A stretch of 64,000 nt of DNA from Nostoc sp. HK-01. GTDB taxonomy: Bacteria > Cyanobacteriota > Cyanobacteriia > Cyanobacteriales > Nostocaceae. Each line of letters starts with the position of its first letter. Positions within the stretch are counted from its first letter, which is position 1. The notes under the pieces are model-generated. The model had not been told where the DNA came from and did not search any database. It worked only from the letters and a program-made list of their open reading frames with translations. The translations under genes and the position numbers were made by a program. The stretch is from contig AP018318.1 in NCBI GenBank assembly GCA_003990705.1, positions 124,001-188,000 on the forward strand, read 5' to 3'. Below, in pieces: positions 63,273 to 64,000 of the stretch.

Positions 63273-64000
63273 CTGGTTTTACCGTCGCATTTGGAGTATC
63301 GCCTGACCCCTGCTCCTCTGTCCCTTTGGTAGAGGAGAGAATATAGTCATCCCTGACATTCTTAGCAGCATTGAGATCCGCGTGTGTTCGATGTCCACAG
63401 TTTTTGCAATGGAATCTGGACTTGTGGCGATTTGTTCGTCGAATGTGCTTACAGATGTTGCACTTCTGAGACGTGTAACGAGGATCTTGGTGAACTACTC
63501 GTTTACCCAATGCTTCTGCTTTGTAAGTCAGAAATTGCTCTTGTTGGTAAAAAGCCCAACTACCCAACCATTTATTCATTTTCTTGCCCCGTCGCTGTGT
63601 GCGAATACTGGACAAATCCTCTAGTACAAAAACCGCTATTCCTGGTTGGTTGGCTAACTTTTTACTGACACAATGATTCGTATCCCGCATGAACCGCTTC
63701 TCACGTCCAGACATCGCTTTTAAACAACGTTTGGTACTACGAGTGCCTTTTTGCTGGAGTTGACGACGATTGTATAAGTAACGTCTTTGTACTTTTCTAA
63801 TCTTAGAAGAACTGAAGAATTGACCATCACTGGTAACAGCTTGGTGATATAAGCCTCTGTCAATTCCTTGAATTTGTCCTTCTATTTGTTGCGGATCTTC
63901 TGTCTCAAAAACCAATCTCACCCAGAATTGCTTGGTGTTTTTGGTATAAGTTACAGTTGCCCCACAAAAATCCCAAGTTTCAAAAATCTCTTGGAAATAA
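63262..64000 (-). CDS. tnpB: TnpB RNA-guided nuclease (partial, N-terminus off window)
   Basis: The frame stays open from the window edge (…YFQEIFETWDFCGATVTYT) to the stop at 63262, so the GTG at 63921 is internal. The RuvC triad is visible in QGIDRGLYHQAV, FVLEDLSSI and HADLNAAKNV, and the zinc ribbon is intact (CNICKH and CKNCGH). The basic bridge helix lies around KVQRRYLYNRRQLQQKGTR. It appears catalytically complete. Unlike its neighbour at 60798 it is a conventional TnpB. Its 3' end overlaps the PD-(D/E)XK gene, so the usual omega-RNA region downstream is occupied. Confidence 0.92.
   Translation of the reverse strand, partial: YFQEIFETWDFCGATVTYTKNTKQFWVRLVFETEDPQQIEGQIQGIDRGLYHQAVTSDGQFFSSSKIRKVQRRYLYNRRQLQQKGTRSTKRCLKAMSGREKRFMRDTNHCVSKKLANQPGIAVFVLEDLSSIRTQRRGKKMNKWLGSWAFYQQEQFLTYKAEALGKRVVHQDPRYTSQKCNICKHIRRTNRHKSRFHCKNCGHRTHADLNAAKNVRDDYILSSTKGTEEQGSGDTPNATVKPVAS

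Larger units (their letters stand above)
62528..64000 (-). mobile_element. IS200/IS605-like TnpB element with inserted nuclease gene (partial)
   Basis: The right end is proposed near 62528 (minus-strand text GGGGCGGTTGAC), with a subterminal hairpin at 62535-62558 (GCCCCA and TGGGGC arms), a form I associate with cyanobacterial IS605-type ends. Reading leftward from the window edge it contains tnpB, then the PD-(D/E)XK gene, then the hairpin. The left end is off window. No TnpA is seen. Boundaries are inferred, not proven. Confidence 0.6.

Noticed and set aside
1-64000. CRISPR arrays, tRNA or rRNA genes
   Set aside because: No regularly spaced repeats with unique spacers and no tRNA-like or rRNA-like stretches were seen on either strand; short tandem repeats present are STRR heptamers.

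Overview
The window is a chromosomal segment of a filamentous, probably heterocyst-forming cyanobacterium of the Nostoc/Anabaena type. Support: the HIP1 octamer GCGATCGC recurs throughout, an aldehyde-deformylating oxygenase gene is present, a cyanobacterial-type hfq lies divergent to dapF, heptanucleotide STRR-like repeats are present, and PEP-CTERM proteins occur with a cyanoexosortase. The assignment rests on reading the sequence; no database search was run.

Layout. (1) 1-17.7 kb is mostly housekeeping: ADO (partial), a sugar ABC permease, a likely Crp/Fnr - DUF2232 - CobT operon, a very large Hsp70-fold protein, a KefB-like cation/proton antiporter, hfq/dapF, and tex. (2) 18.1-18.9 kb is an intact IS1-family element with a perfect 8-bp target duplication. 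(3) 19-22.3 kb has a PEP-CTERM protein and a GumC/Wzc-type chain-length protein with BY-kinase domain, both on the minus strand. (4) 23.6-51.3 kb is a plus-strand surface polysaccharide island. It has an ABC-2 export pair (Wzm/Wzt), about 15 glycosyltransferases, an FkbM methyltransferase, two acyltransferases, a polymerase-like membrane protein and a YdcF/DUF218 protein, and is interrupted by a second IS1-family element and an IS701-family element. No priming transferase, flippase or outer-membrane OPX protein is visible. (5) 51.5-53.8 kb (minus) holds an HpsJ-like protein, a cyanoexosortase-associated protein and cyanoexosortase A. (6) 55-59.6 kb holds a secreted protein with a CBM6-like domain and an unrecognised His-rich domain, a second PEP-CTERM protein and a WcaF-like acetyltransferase. 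(7) 59.7-60.7 kb has a small conserved protein and inorganic pyrophosphatase. (8) 60.8-64 kb holds two unrelated TnpB loci.

How the parts work together: the island would build and export an extracellular polysaccharide, GumC would control chain length, and the exosortase would process the PEP-CTERM proteins that sit on both sides of it.

The least ordinary part is the right end. One TnpB keeps its RuvC D/E/D triad but has lost the zinc-ribbon cysteines, and it is divergent from a 44-aa ribbon-helix-helix protein across a 37-bp palindromic promoter. The other TnpB has an intact zinc ribbon and is followed, with an 11-bp overlap, by a PD-(D/E)XK nuclease fused to a helix-turn-helix, placed between tnpB and the likely right end of the element.
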